In this document: positions 26,997 through 34,716 of the stretch, one piece after another
Layout of the letters: the number at the start of each line of letters is the position of its first letter
Numbering within the stretch: position 1 is the first letter of the stretch
Source: Nostoc foliaceum FACHB-393
GTDB lineage: Bacteria > Cyanobacteriota > Cyanobacteriia > Cyanobacteriales > Nostocaceae
Reading direction: 5' to 3'
Assembly (NCBI RefSeq): GCF_014698505.1
Contig: NZ_JACJTD010000018.1
Coordinates: 62,001-126,000, forward strand
DNA: 64,000 bases
Notes under the pieces: generated by a model
The model's database searches: none
What the model was told of the DNA's origin: nothing
What the model saw: only the letters and a program-made list of their open reading frames with translations
Translations under genes and position numbers: made by a program

Positions 26997-28682
26997 ATGT
27001 CGGAAGAAGATATCCGGGCCGCCAGGCTGGAGAAAGTAGAACAACTCAAGCAGCTAGGGACTAATCCCTACGCCTATCGTTGGGAATCTACCCATCATGC
27101 AGCGCAGTTGCAAGAAAAGTTTGCCGATTTAGCCAGTGGTGAAGAAGTTGATTTAGAAGTTGCGATCGCTGGACGCATTATGGCGCGTCGCGTTTTTGGT
27201 AAACTGGCTTTCTTCACTTTGCAAGATGAAACTGGCACAATTCAGCTTTATTTGGATAAAAATCGCATCCAAGAAGGGATGGCAGATATTGATGCTGATG
27301 CCTTTAATCACTTAAAACAACTCACAGATGCAGGCGACATCCTGGGAGTTAAAGGTACTATTAAACGGACTGAAAAGGGCGAGTTATCTGTCTACGTTAA
27401 ACAATATACTATCCTGACTAAATCCCTGTTGCCGCTACCCGACAAGTGGCATGGATTAACGGATGTTGCCAAGCGCTACCGTCAGCGCTACGTTGACTTG
27501 ATTGTTAACCCGGAAGTCCGGCAAACTTTCCGCCGTCGCGCCCAAATAACTGCTGGTATTCGCCGTTATTTAGAAGAACGAGATTTTCTGGAAATTGAAA
27601 CGCCAGTTTTGCAAAGTGAGACTGGGGGTGCAGATGCGCGTCCATTTATCACTTACCACAACACCCTAGAAATGGAGTTGTATCTGCGAATTGCCACAGA
27701 ACTTCATCTCAAACGGTTGATTGTGGGTGGTTTTGAAAAGGTGTTTGAATTAGGGCGGGTTTTCCGCAATGAGGGAATTTCGACTCGACACAATCCCGAA
27801 TTTACGACGATTGAAATTTACCAAGCCTACGCCGACTACAACGATATGATGGCGCTGACTGAGGGAATTATTACCACTGTCGCCCAAGATGTACTCGGCA
27901 CATTGCAAATCACCTACCAAGGGGAACCTATAGATTTAACACCACCTTGGCGACGGGTGACAATGCACGATTTAGTTAAAGAATTTACAGGCTTGGATTT
28001 CAATTCTTTCCAAACATTGGAAGAAGCAAAAACAGCAAGTAAAAATGCAGCTATTCCTGGTGTAGATGAAGCTAAATCAATTGGTAAGTTACTAAATTTA
28101 GCTTTTGAAGAGAAAGTAGAAGCTAATTTAATTCAACCTACCTTTGTAATTGATTACCCTGTAGAAATTTCGCCTTTAGCAAAACCCCACCGTTCTCAAC
28201 CTGGTTTGGTGGAAAGATTTGAGTTATTTATCGTCGGGCGAGAAACTGGGAACAGCTTTTCAGAACTTACCGATCCCATCGATCAAAGAGAACGCCTAGA
28301 AGCCCAAGCTGAAAGGAAAGCTGCTGGCGACTTAGAAGCCCAAGGTGTAGATGAAGACTTTTTGACAGCCCTTGAATACGGTATGCCGCCTACGGGTGGT
28401 TTAGGGATTGGGATTGATCGGTTGGTAATGTTATTAACTGATTGTGCCAGTATTCGGGATGCGATCGCCTTCCCGCTACTCAAGCCTGAAGGCAGCGTTA
28501 TTAAGCAATTTACCTATGAGCCAAAAACTCAAACACTGACTATTGAATTTGATAGTGGAAGTGTTTACGAGTATTTCAAAGTACCTCCCAGTATCAAGGA
28601 TGACTTAGATAATGCACCATCTAAAGGTCAATACTTTAACAAGTTGATTAAAGGGAAATTTAAGTTTGAACAGTTGAGTTGA
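26997..28682 (+). CDS. lysS: Lysyl-tRNA synthetase with C-terminal KTSC domain
   Basis: Class II synthetase charging tRNA-Lys. 561 residues. OB-fold anticodon domain ([20 protein letters not shown]), class II motifs 1 ([10 protein letters not shown]), 2 ([20 protein letters not shown]) and 3 ([15 protein letters not shown]) are all present. After the usual end near LPLLKPE there are about 60 more residues ([20 protein letters not shown], then [13 protein letters not shown]) that match the KTSC domain, named from lysyl-tRNA synthetase C-termini; its role is unknown. Start ATG 26997 matches the family's [17 protein letters not shown]. Followed by a strong terminator. Confidence 0.96.
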   Translation: MSEEDIRAARLEKVEQLKQLGTNPYAYRWESTHHAAQLQEKFADLASGEEVDLEVAIAGRIMARRVFGKLAFFTLQDETGTIQLYLDKNRIQEGMADIDADAFNHLKQLTDAGDILGVKGTIKRTEKGELSVYVKQYTILTKSLLPLPDKWHGLTDVAKRYRQRYVDLIVNPEVRQTFRRRAQITAGIRRYLEERDFLEIETPVLQSETGGADARPFITYHNTLEMELYLRIATELHLKRLIVGGFEKVFELGRVFRNEGISTRHNPEFTTIEIYQAYADYNDMMALTEGIITTVAQDVLGTLQITYQGEPIDLTPPWRRVTMHDLVKEFTGLDFNSFQTLEEAKTASKNAAIPGVDEAKSIGKLLNLAFEEKVEANLIQPTFVIDYPVEISPLAKPHRSQPGLVERFELFIVGRETGNSFSELTDPIDQRERLEAQAERKAAGDLEAQGVDEDFLTALEYGMPPTGGLGIGIDRLVMLLTDCASIRDAIAFPLLKPEGSVIKQFTYEPKTQTLTIEFDSGSVYEYFKVPPSIKDDLDNAPSKGQYFNKLIKGKFKFEQLS

Positions 28683-28707
28683 GCTAGTAAGTACTATTCA
28701 ACAGTCG

Positions 28708-28740
28708 GGTGCGTTATGGCTGCCTAACGCACCATTTTTA
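28708..28740 (+). terminator. Terminator of lysS
   Basis: GGTGCGTTA (28708-28716) pairs with TAACGCACC (28725-28733), 8-base loop, followed by ATTTTTA. The GTGCGTTA/TAACGCAC palindrome is a frequent type in Nostoc spacers. Confidence 0.85.
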
Positions 28741-28985
28741 TGGATCAATCTTGGTTCTTCAATACTTGTGAGTACTTTCCTAAAGAACAATTTCTTATCC
28801 TAGAAAGTGAAAATTTATATAAAGACCCCGCATTTAAAGTTAACAAAACTTTTGAGTTCCTAGGGCTTCCTCACTATCAGCTTTAGTAATACGGTAAGTA
28901 GAACGCGGGAAATTATCCTGCTGTTAATGAGCGAATTTATCAATACTTGGTAGATTATTTTGAATTACGCCTAGCTAATAAAAAA
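28740..28985 (+). pseudogene. Sulfotransferase C-terminal remnant
   Basis: The plus frame from ATG 28740 reads FFNTCEYFPKEQFLILESEN, LYKDPAFKVNKTFEFLGLP, two stops (TAG TAA), then in the same frame YGK-stop-NAGNYPAVNERIYQYLVDYF. This is the order of the C-terminal part of PAPS-dependent sulfotransferases (Q-F-L-x-L-x-S/Y-E, then FLGLP, then N-x-x-Y-P). The N-terminal PAPS loop is absent. So it is a decayed fragment with three in-frame stops and not a gene. Confidence 0.75.
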
Positions 28986-28990
28986 ATATT

Positions 28991-29032
28991 GGGTGGAGTT
29001 ATGCTTACAGCGGCAATCTACGCACTCCACCC
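28991..29032 (-). terminator. Hairpin terminating the glyoxalase-like gene
   Basis: GGGTGGAGT (28991-28999) pairs with ACTCCACCC (29024-29032). Read on the minus strand, the stem is followed by AATATTTTTT, a proper T-run, 28 bases after the stop of the minus-strand gene at 29060. Confidence 0.75.
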
Positions 29033-29059
29033 AACCTAAAATAATCTAAAATCTAATGA

Positions 29060-29662
29060 CTAATTCGCTACCTCAGCCACCTCAATAACGCGCCCTTCAT
29101 AATCCTTGACTAAAAAATTCAGGGGCTTCTGGTTGCGAATCTTGAATTTCAAACCACGCACTTCGACTCGCATTAAAATCATTTCCAGGCAGTCGTGATC
29201 AAAACAAACGTGGCGTTGCTGATTTTTGCTACCTAAACTCGCGCCAGTAATAACGTGTAGCTGGGTGTTTTTCTTTAATTGATACCACAGTCCATCGTTG
29301 GCATTATTCATCATTTTGCTAGATAAGCTCGGCCCAGTAGACATATATAGCGGATCAATCCCAGTTGCGCCTATAGTTTGTTCGTAGTTGTAGTAGTAGT
29401 GCAAAGGCACCTCAGCTGCTGGCAAATCTAGCAGCCCTTCATACAACTGTCGGGCAATCTCCAAATCCGACACCATTACAGTGTGTACTTTTGGCGCACT
29501 GGTAAGGAACATCCACATGGCACCAGCGTAAGCTGCTAGCAGCATCACCATAATGCCTTGGGTGGAGAACAGGCTATCTAAGGGCAGGGAAGGCAGAAAG
29601 GAGCCTAAGGTAAGGGGACTGAGCAGGAACGATATCACACTAACTGCTATAACCATGAACAA
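29060..29662 (-). CDS. Glyoxalase-fold (VOC) protein with membrane N-terminus
   Basis: 200 residues. Two hydrophobic segments at the N-terminus (about 2-20 and 35-52) anchor it to the membrane; the rest resembles the VOC/glyoxalase-like fold (KVHTVMVSDLEIARQLYEGL, HVCFDHDCLEMILMRVEV, NFLVKDYEGRVIEVAEV). Metal-binding residues are not convincingly complete. Known in cyanobacteria as a conserved protein of unknown role. Start ATG 29662, alternative ATG two codons on. Divergent from the sigma-like gene. Confidence 0.7.
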   Translation of the reverse strand: MFMVIAVSVISFLLSPLTLGSFLPSLPLDSLFSTQGIMVMLLAAYAGAMWMFLTSAPKVHTVMVSDLEIARQLYEGLLDLPAAEVPLHYYYNYEQTIGATGIDPLYMSTGPSLSSKMMNNANDGLWYQLKKNTQLHVITGASLGSKNQQRHVCFDHDCLEMILMRVEVRGLKFKIRNQKPLNFLVKDYEGRVIEVAEVAN

Positions 29663-29852
29663 ATAAGGATTCTATAAGGGAGCCGATTTTATGATTGTCG
29701 ATAAAGACTAAAATTAAGTCTTTGTTTCTAGTTTATCAATACTGAAGTAGTCTGAGTTTGGGCTACAAACTGGGCAACACCAAGATATTATGCGATTAGC
29801 TACGGGAGTGCAATTCCCAAAACTATTTTAACAACTATCAATCGAAAGGCTT

Positions 29853-30482
29853 ATGCAAATTCCTCATTTCCCGGAAGCTAATCACCCGCTGGTGAAGTCG
29901 CTGTTCCATCACAGTGACCATGAACTACTGACTCTGTTTCAGCAAAATCCAGATGCTGGAAAGTACTTTACGGTGATTTTTTGCCGCTATAGTCCCATAG
30001 TGTATACCTTAATTCGGCATTCGGCGCGATCGCCTGTGCAAGCAGATTATCTGTTTGCCCTCACTTGGCGGCATATCTATTACGAACTTGGTGGGCTAAA
30101 TTTAACAGACTCTGAATCAGGCGAGGAAGCTTTAACCATGCAAAATTGGTTAATTAATATGACAGCTTTCTGTATTAACGAGATTAAGCTACCACCCACA
30201 GAAGCAATTCATTATTCTCTGCAAGCAACTTCGCCGCCGCTATGGTGCTATGTAGAACAAGCATTAGATCAACTACCACCTGTTTTGCGATTAATCGTGT
30301 TAATGGCTCAAACTTTCCACTGGAGCGAAACTAGAATCGCTGCCTATCTGCAAGCTGAAGGAGAAGCGATCGCTCCTAACGAAGTAGCCAATTTTCTTCA
30401 GGAAGGCTATCGTATGCTAGAGGACAAATTACCCACAGATATCCGCACTATATACTTTGGAGAAGATTTAACGCCATCTTGA
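29853..30482 (+). CDS. Divergent ECF-type sigma factor
   Basis: 209 residues. The first part has sigma region 2 character (HHSDHELLTLFQQNPDAGKY, FCRYSPIVYTLIRHSARSPV, ADYLFALTWRHIYYELGG) and the later part region 4 character (YVEQALDQLPPVLRLIVLMA, then TRIAAYLQAEGEAIAPNEV). Both are distant from the standard consensus, and the DNA-contacting helix-turn-helix is poorly conserved, so DNA-binding sigma activity is inferred. I think of the SigG/ECF-like proteins of cyanobacteria but cannot assign one. No anti-sigma gene is adjacent. Start is preceded by GAAAGG. Confidence 0.65.
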   Translation: MQIPHFPEANHPLVKSLFHHSDHELLTLFQQNPDAGKYFTVIFCRYSPIVYTLIRHSARSPVQADYLFALTWRHIYYELGGLNLTDSESGEEALTMQNWLINMTAFCINEIKLPPTEAIHYSLQATSPPLWCYVEQALDQLPPVLRLIVLMAQTFHWSETRIAAYLQAEGEAIAPNEVANFLQEGYRMLEDKLPTDIRTIYFGEDLTPS

Positions 30483-30580
30483 TTTAAGTATAAATGCGTA
30501 TAGTATCTGTCTTCAATTTAAAAACTTAAAACTTCTTCTTAGACCTTCTACTTAAACCCGCAACTTTAGGGGTAATTTTT

Positions 30581-31663
30581 ATGAAACAAAGGCTTGTATT
30601 TCCCAGGCAAAAGGTAGGCTTAATTTGTGTAGGTGCGATTTCTCATCGCCAAGTACTTTTACACAGCTTTTTACTATTTACTTTTTTCGTGAGTCCGATA
30701 GCTGCGGGTGCGGTTGATATTACACAACAACTCCATCGCCCTTTAAATAGTTCCGTTGGGCGACAGTCAAGAGATGAAGCAGACAGCTTGCTGCGTATCG
30801 GTGAACAACAATATGCTTCAGGATATGCCGATAAAACAATTGCATCGTCCTTGCGGGCGCTGGAACTTTATCACTCAATTGGCGACCTGAAAGCACAAGG
30901 TCTGACTTACAATTTGCTTGCTAAGGCTTATGTGCAGCTAGGCAGTTTAAAAGAGGCGGAAGATTCTTTACGACGAGGATTAGCGATCGCTCGTGATACT
31001 AAAGACTTTCAAACTCAGGTTTTTGTGCTCAACAATATCGGTACATTTCTGCTGCAACTAGGAGAATTTGCTGCTGCTGGCAAAACTGTTGAAGATGCAC
31101 TCACAATTGCTCACAATGTTAAAAATATTGAAGGCGAAGGACTGTCTTTGAGTAATTTAGGATTAGTAGCAGCTAGGTTGGGAGATTATAACAAGGCGAT
31201 TAAATTGTATGAAAATGCTTTAATTTTTCGCCGTCAGACTGGCAATGCTATCGGTGAAGCAAATACCTTAAATAATTTAGGAGATGCTTACTTAGCATCT
31301 GGAAATTATCGAGATACCATTAGCACTTATGGGGTAGCAATGCGGATAGCTAAAACTAACCGCGATCGCACTAATGAATTACGAGCAATTGACGGTTTAG
31401 TTACTGCTCACACTGCTGTCGGACGCTACGAACGGGCTTTTGATTTACTAGAGCAACGTTTAGCACTCGCTAAAGAATTGCAAAATTTGCGAGAAGAATT
31501 AAAATCTTTTGAGTCTTACGCTCAGTTATACAAGCAACAAGGTAATTACCTAACTGCCCGTAATTTTTACGAAAGGGCGATTATATTGGCGCGGACATTG
31601 GAAGACAGTAAGCAAGAAGTGCAATTGCTAGATCAGCTAACTAAAATGCTTCAGCGAAAGTAG
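30581..31663 (+). CDS. TPR-repeat protein, probably exported
   Basis: 360 residues. N-terminal hydrophobic segment (LLHSFLLFTFFVSPIAAGAV, about residues 27-46) looks like a signal peptide or anchor but is preceded by an unusually long 25-residue region. The rest contains about six tetratricopeptide repeats (DLKAQGLTYNLLAKAYVQLG; EGEGLSLSNLGLVAARLGDY; AIGEANTLNNLGDAYLASGN), a protein-interaction scaffold. RBS AGGGG is nine bases before ATG 30581. The stretch encoding CVGAISHRQ carries a copy of a dispersed DNA repeat (30626-30654). Partner unknown. Confidence 0.8.
   Translation: MKQRLVFPRQKVGLICVGAISHRQVLLHSFLLFTFFVSPIAAGAVDITQQLHRPLNSSVGRQSRDEADSLLRIGEQQYASGYADKTIASSLRALELYHSIGDLKAQGLTYNLLAKAYVQLGSLKEAEDSLRRGLAIARDTKDFQTQVFVLNNIGTFLLQLGEFAAAGKTVEDALTIAHNVKNIEGEGLSLSNLGLVAARLGDYNKAIKLYENALIFRRQTGNAIGEANTLNNLGDAYLASGNYRDTISTYGVAMRIAKTNRDRTNELRAIDGLVTAHTAVGRYERAFDLLEQRLALAKELQNLREELKSFESYAQLYKQQGNYLTARNFYERAIILARTLEDSKQEVQLLDQLTKMLQRK
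30626..30654 (+). repeat. Dispersed repeat inside TPR coding sequence
   Basis: TGTGTAGGTGCGATTTCTCA then TCGCCAAGT aligns with the intergenic TGTGTAGCCGCGATTTCTAA then TCGCCAGGT at 13297-13325, about 25 of 29 bases identical. Here it codes for part of the region before the signal-peptide core. Confidence 0.6.
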
Positions 31664-31735
31664 GAGTTAGGGTAGAGTTAGGATTGAAGATTTATTTTAC
31701 TGTTAACTCCTCACTCCTAACTCCTAACTCTTCGA
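31664..31735. repeat. Complementary heptamer arms between convergent genes
   Basis: GGAGTTAGGGTAGAGTTAGG on the left and AACTCCTCACTCCTAACTCC on the right can form a long hairpin. It fills the whole gap between the convergent TPR gene and the exported-protein gene and probably ends both transcripts. Confidence 0.7.
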
Positions 31736-32404
31736 TTAATTCAAGAACACTGAACCGTTTTGTTCAATTCTCATAGCACTTCTACCCTGTGCTGGATCAG
31801 TGGCTTCGTTAAATGTAACTGCCAAATTTCCTGCTTCTGATGAAGGTTGTGGAGTTACCGTCAGTTGTCCGCCATCTTCTCGTTGGAATGTCACCGTTAC
31901 TGGTGCGTTTAGACCTCGCAGTGTTACATCTGACTTACCTTGTAGCGATCGCGGTGCTGTATCGCCAATTACTTGGTAGGTTACATTAGCCGCAGTGTCA
32001 TTCACCAACTTGATATTGACTGCACCATTTGCCAGTGCGATCGTAATGCTGGGTGCTTGTTGTTGACTAGGCAAAGGTGGTTGACTTACGGAAGCCCTTG
32101 GTGAACTAACGGGTGCTTCACCGCCAACACCTAATCTTGTTTGGTCTTGTGATGGGGTCGCAGGGACGGGCAGAAGCCCTTGGGCTGCTAATCTTTGAGT
32201 TAGCGCATTAGGAGGACATCCTTGTGGTACCACAACCCGACTGTTATGTGGTTCTTCGTAGAAAATCCTAGGACAAGGGTTAACCTTGGGAGTAGATTCT
32301 TGTGCTACTACTTGAGGAATTGCTGGCAGACTAATTAGTAATCCTCCACAAATAGCACCAAATAACTCAGCAGACTTCCTAAATTTTTTAGACTTCATAT
32401 TCAT
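31736..32404 (-). CDS. Exported hypothetical protein
   Basis: About 222 residues. Signal peptide (KFRKSAELFGAICGGLLISL, then PAIPQVVAQ) followed by a Cys-containing segment VNPCPRIFYEEPHNSRVVVP, a Pro/Gln-rich linker, and a beta-rich domain (SITIALANGAVNIKLVNDTA; QREDGGQLTVTPQPS). Similar cyanobacterial exported proteins of unknown role exist. Two ATG codons (32404, 32398) are plausible; an upstream in-frame start at 32431 would place nine extra residues before the signal. Convergent with the TPR gene. Confidence 0.65.
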   Translation of the reverse strand: MNMKSKKFRKSAELFGAICGGLLISLPAIPQVVAQESTPKVNPCPRIFYEEPHNSRVVVPQGCPPNALTQRLAAQGLLPVPATPSQDQTRLGVGGEAPVSSPRASVSQPPLPSQQQAPSITIALANGAVNIKLVNDTAANVTYQVIGDTAPRSLQGKSDVTLRGLNAPVTVTFQREDGGQLTVTPQPSSEAGNLAVTFNEATDPAQGRSAMRIEQNGSVFLN

Positions 32405-32431
32405 TGATTGACTCCAACTAATAACAATCAC

Positions 32432-32768
32432 ATTATTTATTGTAAGAATTGTTAAATAAAAATAATAAGACTTTATCTGTAATTTATGCCTTCAATATTA
32501 ACGATTAATTCTAATTTTTGTATCTAGCCAAAGACTAAAAAATTAGACATAACTATTTCATTCCTAAGACTGAAACAGCTAAATCATTAGTATTAAATTC
32601 AATAATTAACCAACATCATAATATTGTTCTGTTCAAGTAAAGAAGGAGGAGTCAAAATATCAAACTGTGGCAATTCAATAAATGGCTAAATATTGCAGAT
32701 GTTGTTCTACGTAGTAAATTTCTTTAATTTTCTACATCTATCACAGGAAACAAAAATTTCTTGCCAAA
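32432..32768. other. AT-rich spacer, nothing recognised
   Basis: Very AT-rich, no credible frame, no strong palindrome. It lies between two minus-strand genes and should hold the promoter for the exported protein gene. Confidence 0.4.
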
Positions 32769-34286
32769 TTAAGACTCAAGAGTTATTGGTAAAGTGACAG
32801 TAAAAGTTGTGCCAATGCCTTGGATACTTTCAACTTGAATATGACCTTGATGATGTTCGACAATAGCTTGAGCGATCGCTAATCCCAATCCTGAACCAGT
32901 AGCACTGGCTGTAGCTGTATTTCCAGTCCTATGAGTCCGTGCCGGATCTACCCGATAAAAGCGGTCAAACAAGCGTGGTAGTGCTTCCGCTGGAATTCCA
33001 ACTCCGGTATCAGTCACTTTAACTTGTAACTGGGCACTGGTGTAACGTAGTCCAGAAACACGATTTATTCCCTCTATCCGCGCCAATTCTACTTTCACCC
33101 GTCCACGTGCTGGAGTGTAATGCAAGGCGTTAGCAATCAAATTTGTAAACAACCGCACCAGTTGATCCCAATTACCCACAAGGGTAAACCAATTTTCCAG
33201 TAATTCGGGGCTAGTTTCGGAAGCAGGAGGATCAACTAAGTCCAGAGAAAGGGCGATTTCTTTTTCAGGGACTAACAATTCTTGTTCTTCAACTACCTCC
33301 ATCAGCAAGGCATCTAGCGGACAAGGTGAAAAAGTTTCTTTGCTAATACCACTATCCTGTCGTGCTAAGAAGAGTAAGTCATTGACTAACTTACCCAAAC
33401 GCTGCGTTAACCGTTCCACCACCTTTAACTGTTGTCGATACTGCAAAGAAGTAGTCGCTTCTATCTCTGCTAAATCCAAGTCAGCAAGGGCGACTTGCAC
33501 ATTGGTTTGAATCAAAGTAATGGGACTTCTAAGTTCATGAGAAGCATCAGCAGTAAATTGTTTGAGGCGTTGGTAGGACTCGCCTACAGGTTCCATCGCT
33601 TTACCCGAAAGAAACCAGCCACTTGCACCTACAGAAAGCACCATTAACGCAATACCTAGCGCCAAATCAAAAATTAACTGGCGACTGGGTTTGGTGACTT
33701 CAAACCAGGGATGACTAACACGCAGATATCCTAATACTTGCCGTCCTACTTCCACCCGTTGGGTAACTTGCCGTAATAACAGTGCAGAGTTTTGAGTGGG
33801 GAGTGGGGAGTAGGGAGAGACTCGATTAATCGCGTCTGTACTGGGAAGTTTATCATCTTTGCCTTTTTCTTTCTCTGGCCTAATTACGCGCACAGTTTCA
33901 CCAGTGCGGTTGGCATGAATGGGAATATTTAGAGGTTCGGATAGCGTTGACCAAAGTAATTCACCAGTTGGACTAAACCATTCTAGGTCAATGTGGTCAT
34001 CTTCTACGGTGTCTGCATTATCACGAAAACTGGCTTCTAAATTAATGCGAACTTTATCTGCATCAGCATTAATTGGCTCAAATATAAGCGTAGATGCACA
34101 ACGGCTTGTTGTAAGACAACGCTCCACTATTTCCACTACATGGTTAAGAGTATCATCAATCCGCTCAATCAGTGTGCTGCGGACGTATAAATAAACGCCA
34201 CTAGCAAACAGTAGCAGTAATACGGCAGTGACGGCAGTGTACCAAATTGCAAGACGGCGGCGAGTAGCTTGAAACATATTTTTCAC
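32769..34286 (-). CDS. Sensor histidine kinase (orphan)
   Basis: 505 residues. TM1 about residues 11-33 (YTAVTAVLLLLFASGVYLYV), an extracytoplasmic sensor region about 34-205, TM2 about 209-233, HisKA domain with phospho-accepting His250 in DASHELRSPITL, and an HATPase_c domain ending in GSGLGLAIAQAIVEHHQGHI. No response regulator gene adjoins it, so it is orphan here. The sensor region contains an in-frame copy of a dispersed DNA repeat (33791-33841) coding for residues about 149-166, which probably forms a loop. The signal sensed is unknown; similar kinases pair with OmpR-type regulators. Confidence 0.9.
   Translation of the reverse strand: MKNMFQATRRRLAIWYTAVTAVLLLLFASGVYLYVRSTLIERIDDTLNHVVEIVERCLTTSRCASTLIFEPINADADKVRINLEASFRDNADTVEDDHIDLEWFSPTGELLWSTLSEPLNIPIHANRTGETVRVIRPEKEKGKDDKLPSTDAINRVSPYSPLPTQNSALLLRQVTQRVEVGRQVLGYLRVSHPWFEVTKPSRQLIFDLALGIALMVLSVGASGWFLSGKAMEPVGESYQRLKQFTADASHELRSPITLIQTNVQVALADLDLAEIEATTSLQYRQQLKVVERLTQRLGKLVNDLLFLARQDSGISKETFSPCPLDALLMEVVEEQELLVPEKEIALSLDLVDPPASETSPELLENWFTLVGNWDQLVRLFTNLIANALHYTPARGRVKVELARIEGINRVSGLRYTSAQLQVKVTDTGVGIPAEALPRLFDRFYRVDPARTHRTGNTATASATGSGLGLAIAQAIVEHHQGHIQVESIQGIGTTFTVTLPITLES
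33791..33841 (-). repeat. Dispersed repeat captured inside kinase gene
   Basis: On the minus strand: GTACAGACGCGATTAATCGA then GTCTCTCC, followed by CTACTCCCCACTCCCCACTC. The first part matches the intergenic palindrome at 19427-19454 nearly base for base, and the second part is a CCCACTC heptamer run. It is read in frame within the sensor domain without a stop. Confidence 0.85.
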
Positions 34287-34668
34287 CCACTTTTTTGACT
34301 TAATATCCCCAGATTAAGTGTATATACGGTTAAATTTTAGCTCCCTTTTTTACTTCTGGTGATTTTGCTGAGGTTTAGTTTTTGCTCAAGAATTACACTC
34401 TTGTTGCAGTAAATCTGCTTAATCCTATTTTATTCTTTACAGTCAGGATAAAAAATTGATTTATTTTGACTATCTATATCGAGATTTACTGAAACCACTG
34501 TTGAATGCATCCAAATTAACTAACCAAAAAATCGAGTTTTTTAAATCAAATCATGGATGACTATATAAATTGTTTTTTCAGATCAAACAACCATAGCCAA
34601 CCTTCAGTAGCTTGATTTAAATTTTATTTATTTTTGCTTTTGAATCTACCAACCAGCATATTTCTATT
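34287..34668. other. AT-rich spacer between divergent genes
   Basis: Separates the kinase gene from the large outer-membrane candidate. Strongly AT-rich; no gene, no clear operator. Promoters for both genes presumably lie here. Confidence 0.4.
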
Positions 34669-34716
34669 GTGGAAACCTGTAAAATCCCGAACGAAAAGTT
34701 TCTTAGCATCTCACTA

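Noticed and set aside
32769..34286. Two-component pair with the receiver-only regulator at 42557
   Set aside because: They are over 8 kb apart, on opposite strands, with unrelated genes between; no evidence of pairing.
34669..34716. GTG 34669 as start of the large exported protein
   Set aside because: The 16 added residues precede a complete signal peptide and would bury it; ATG 34717 gives a normal one.
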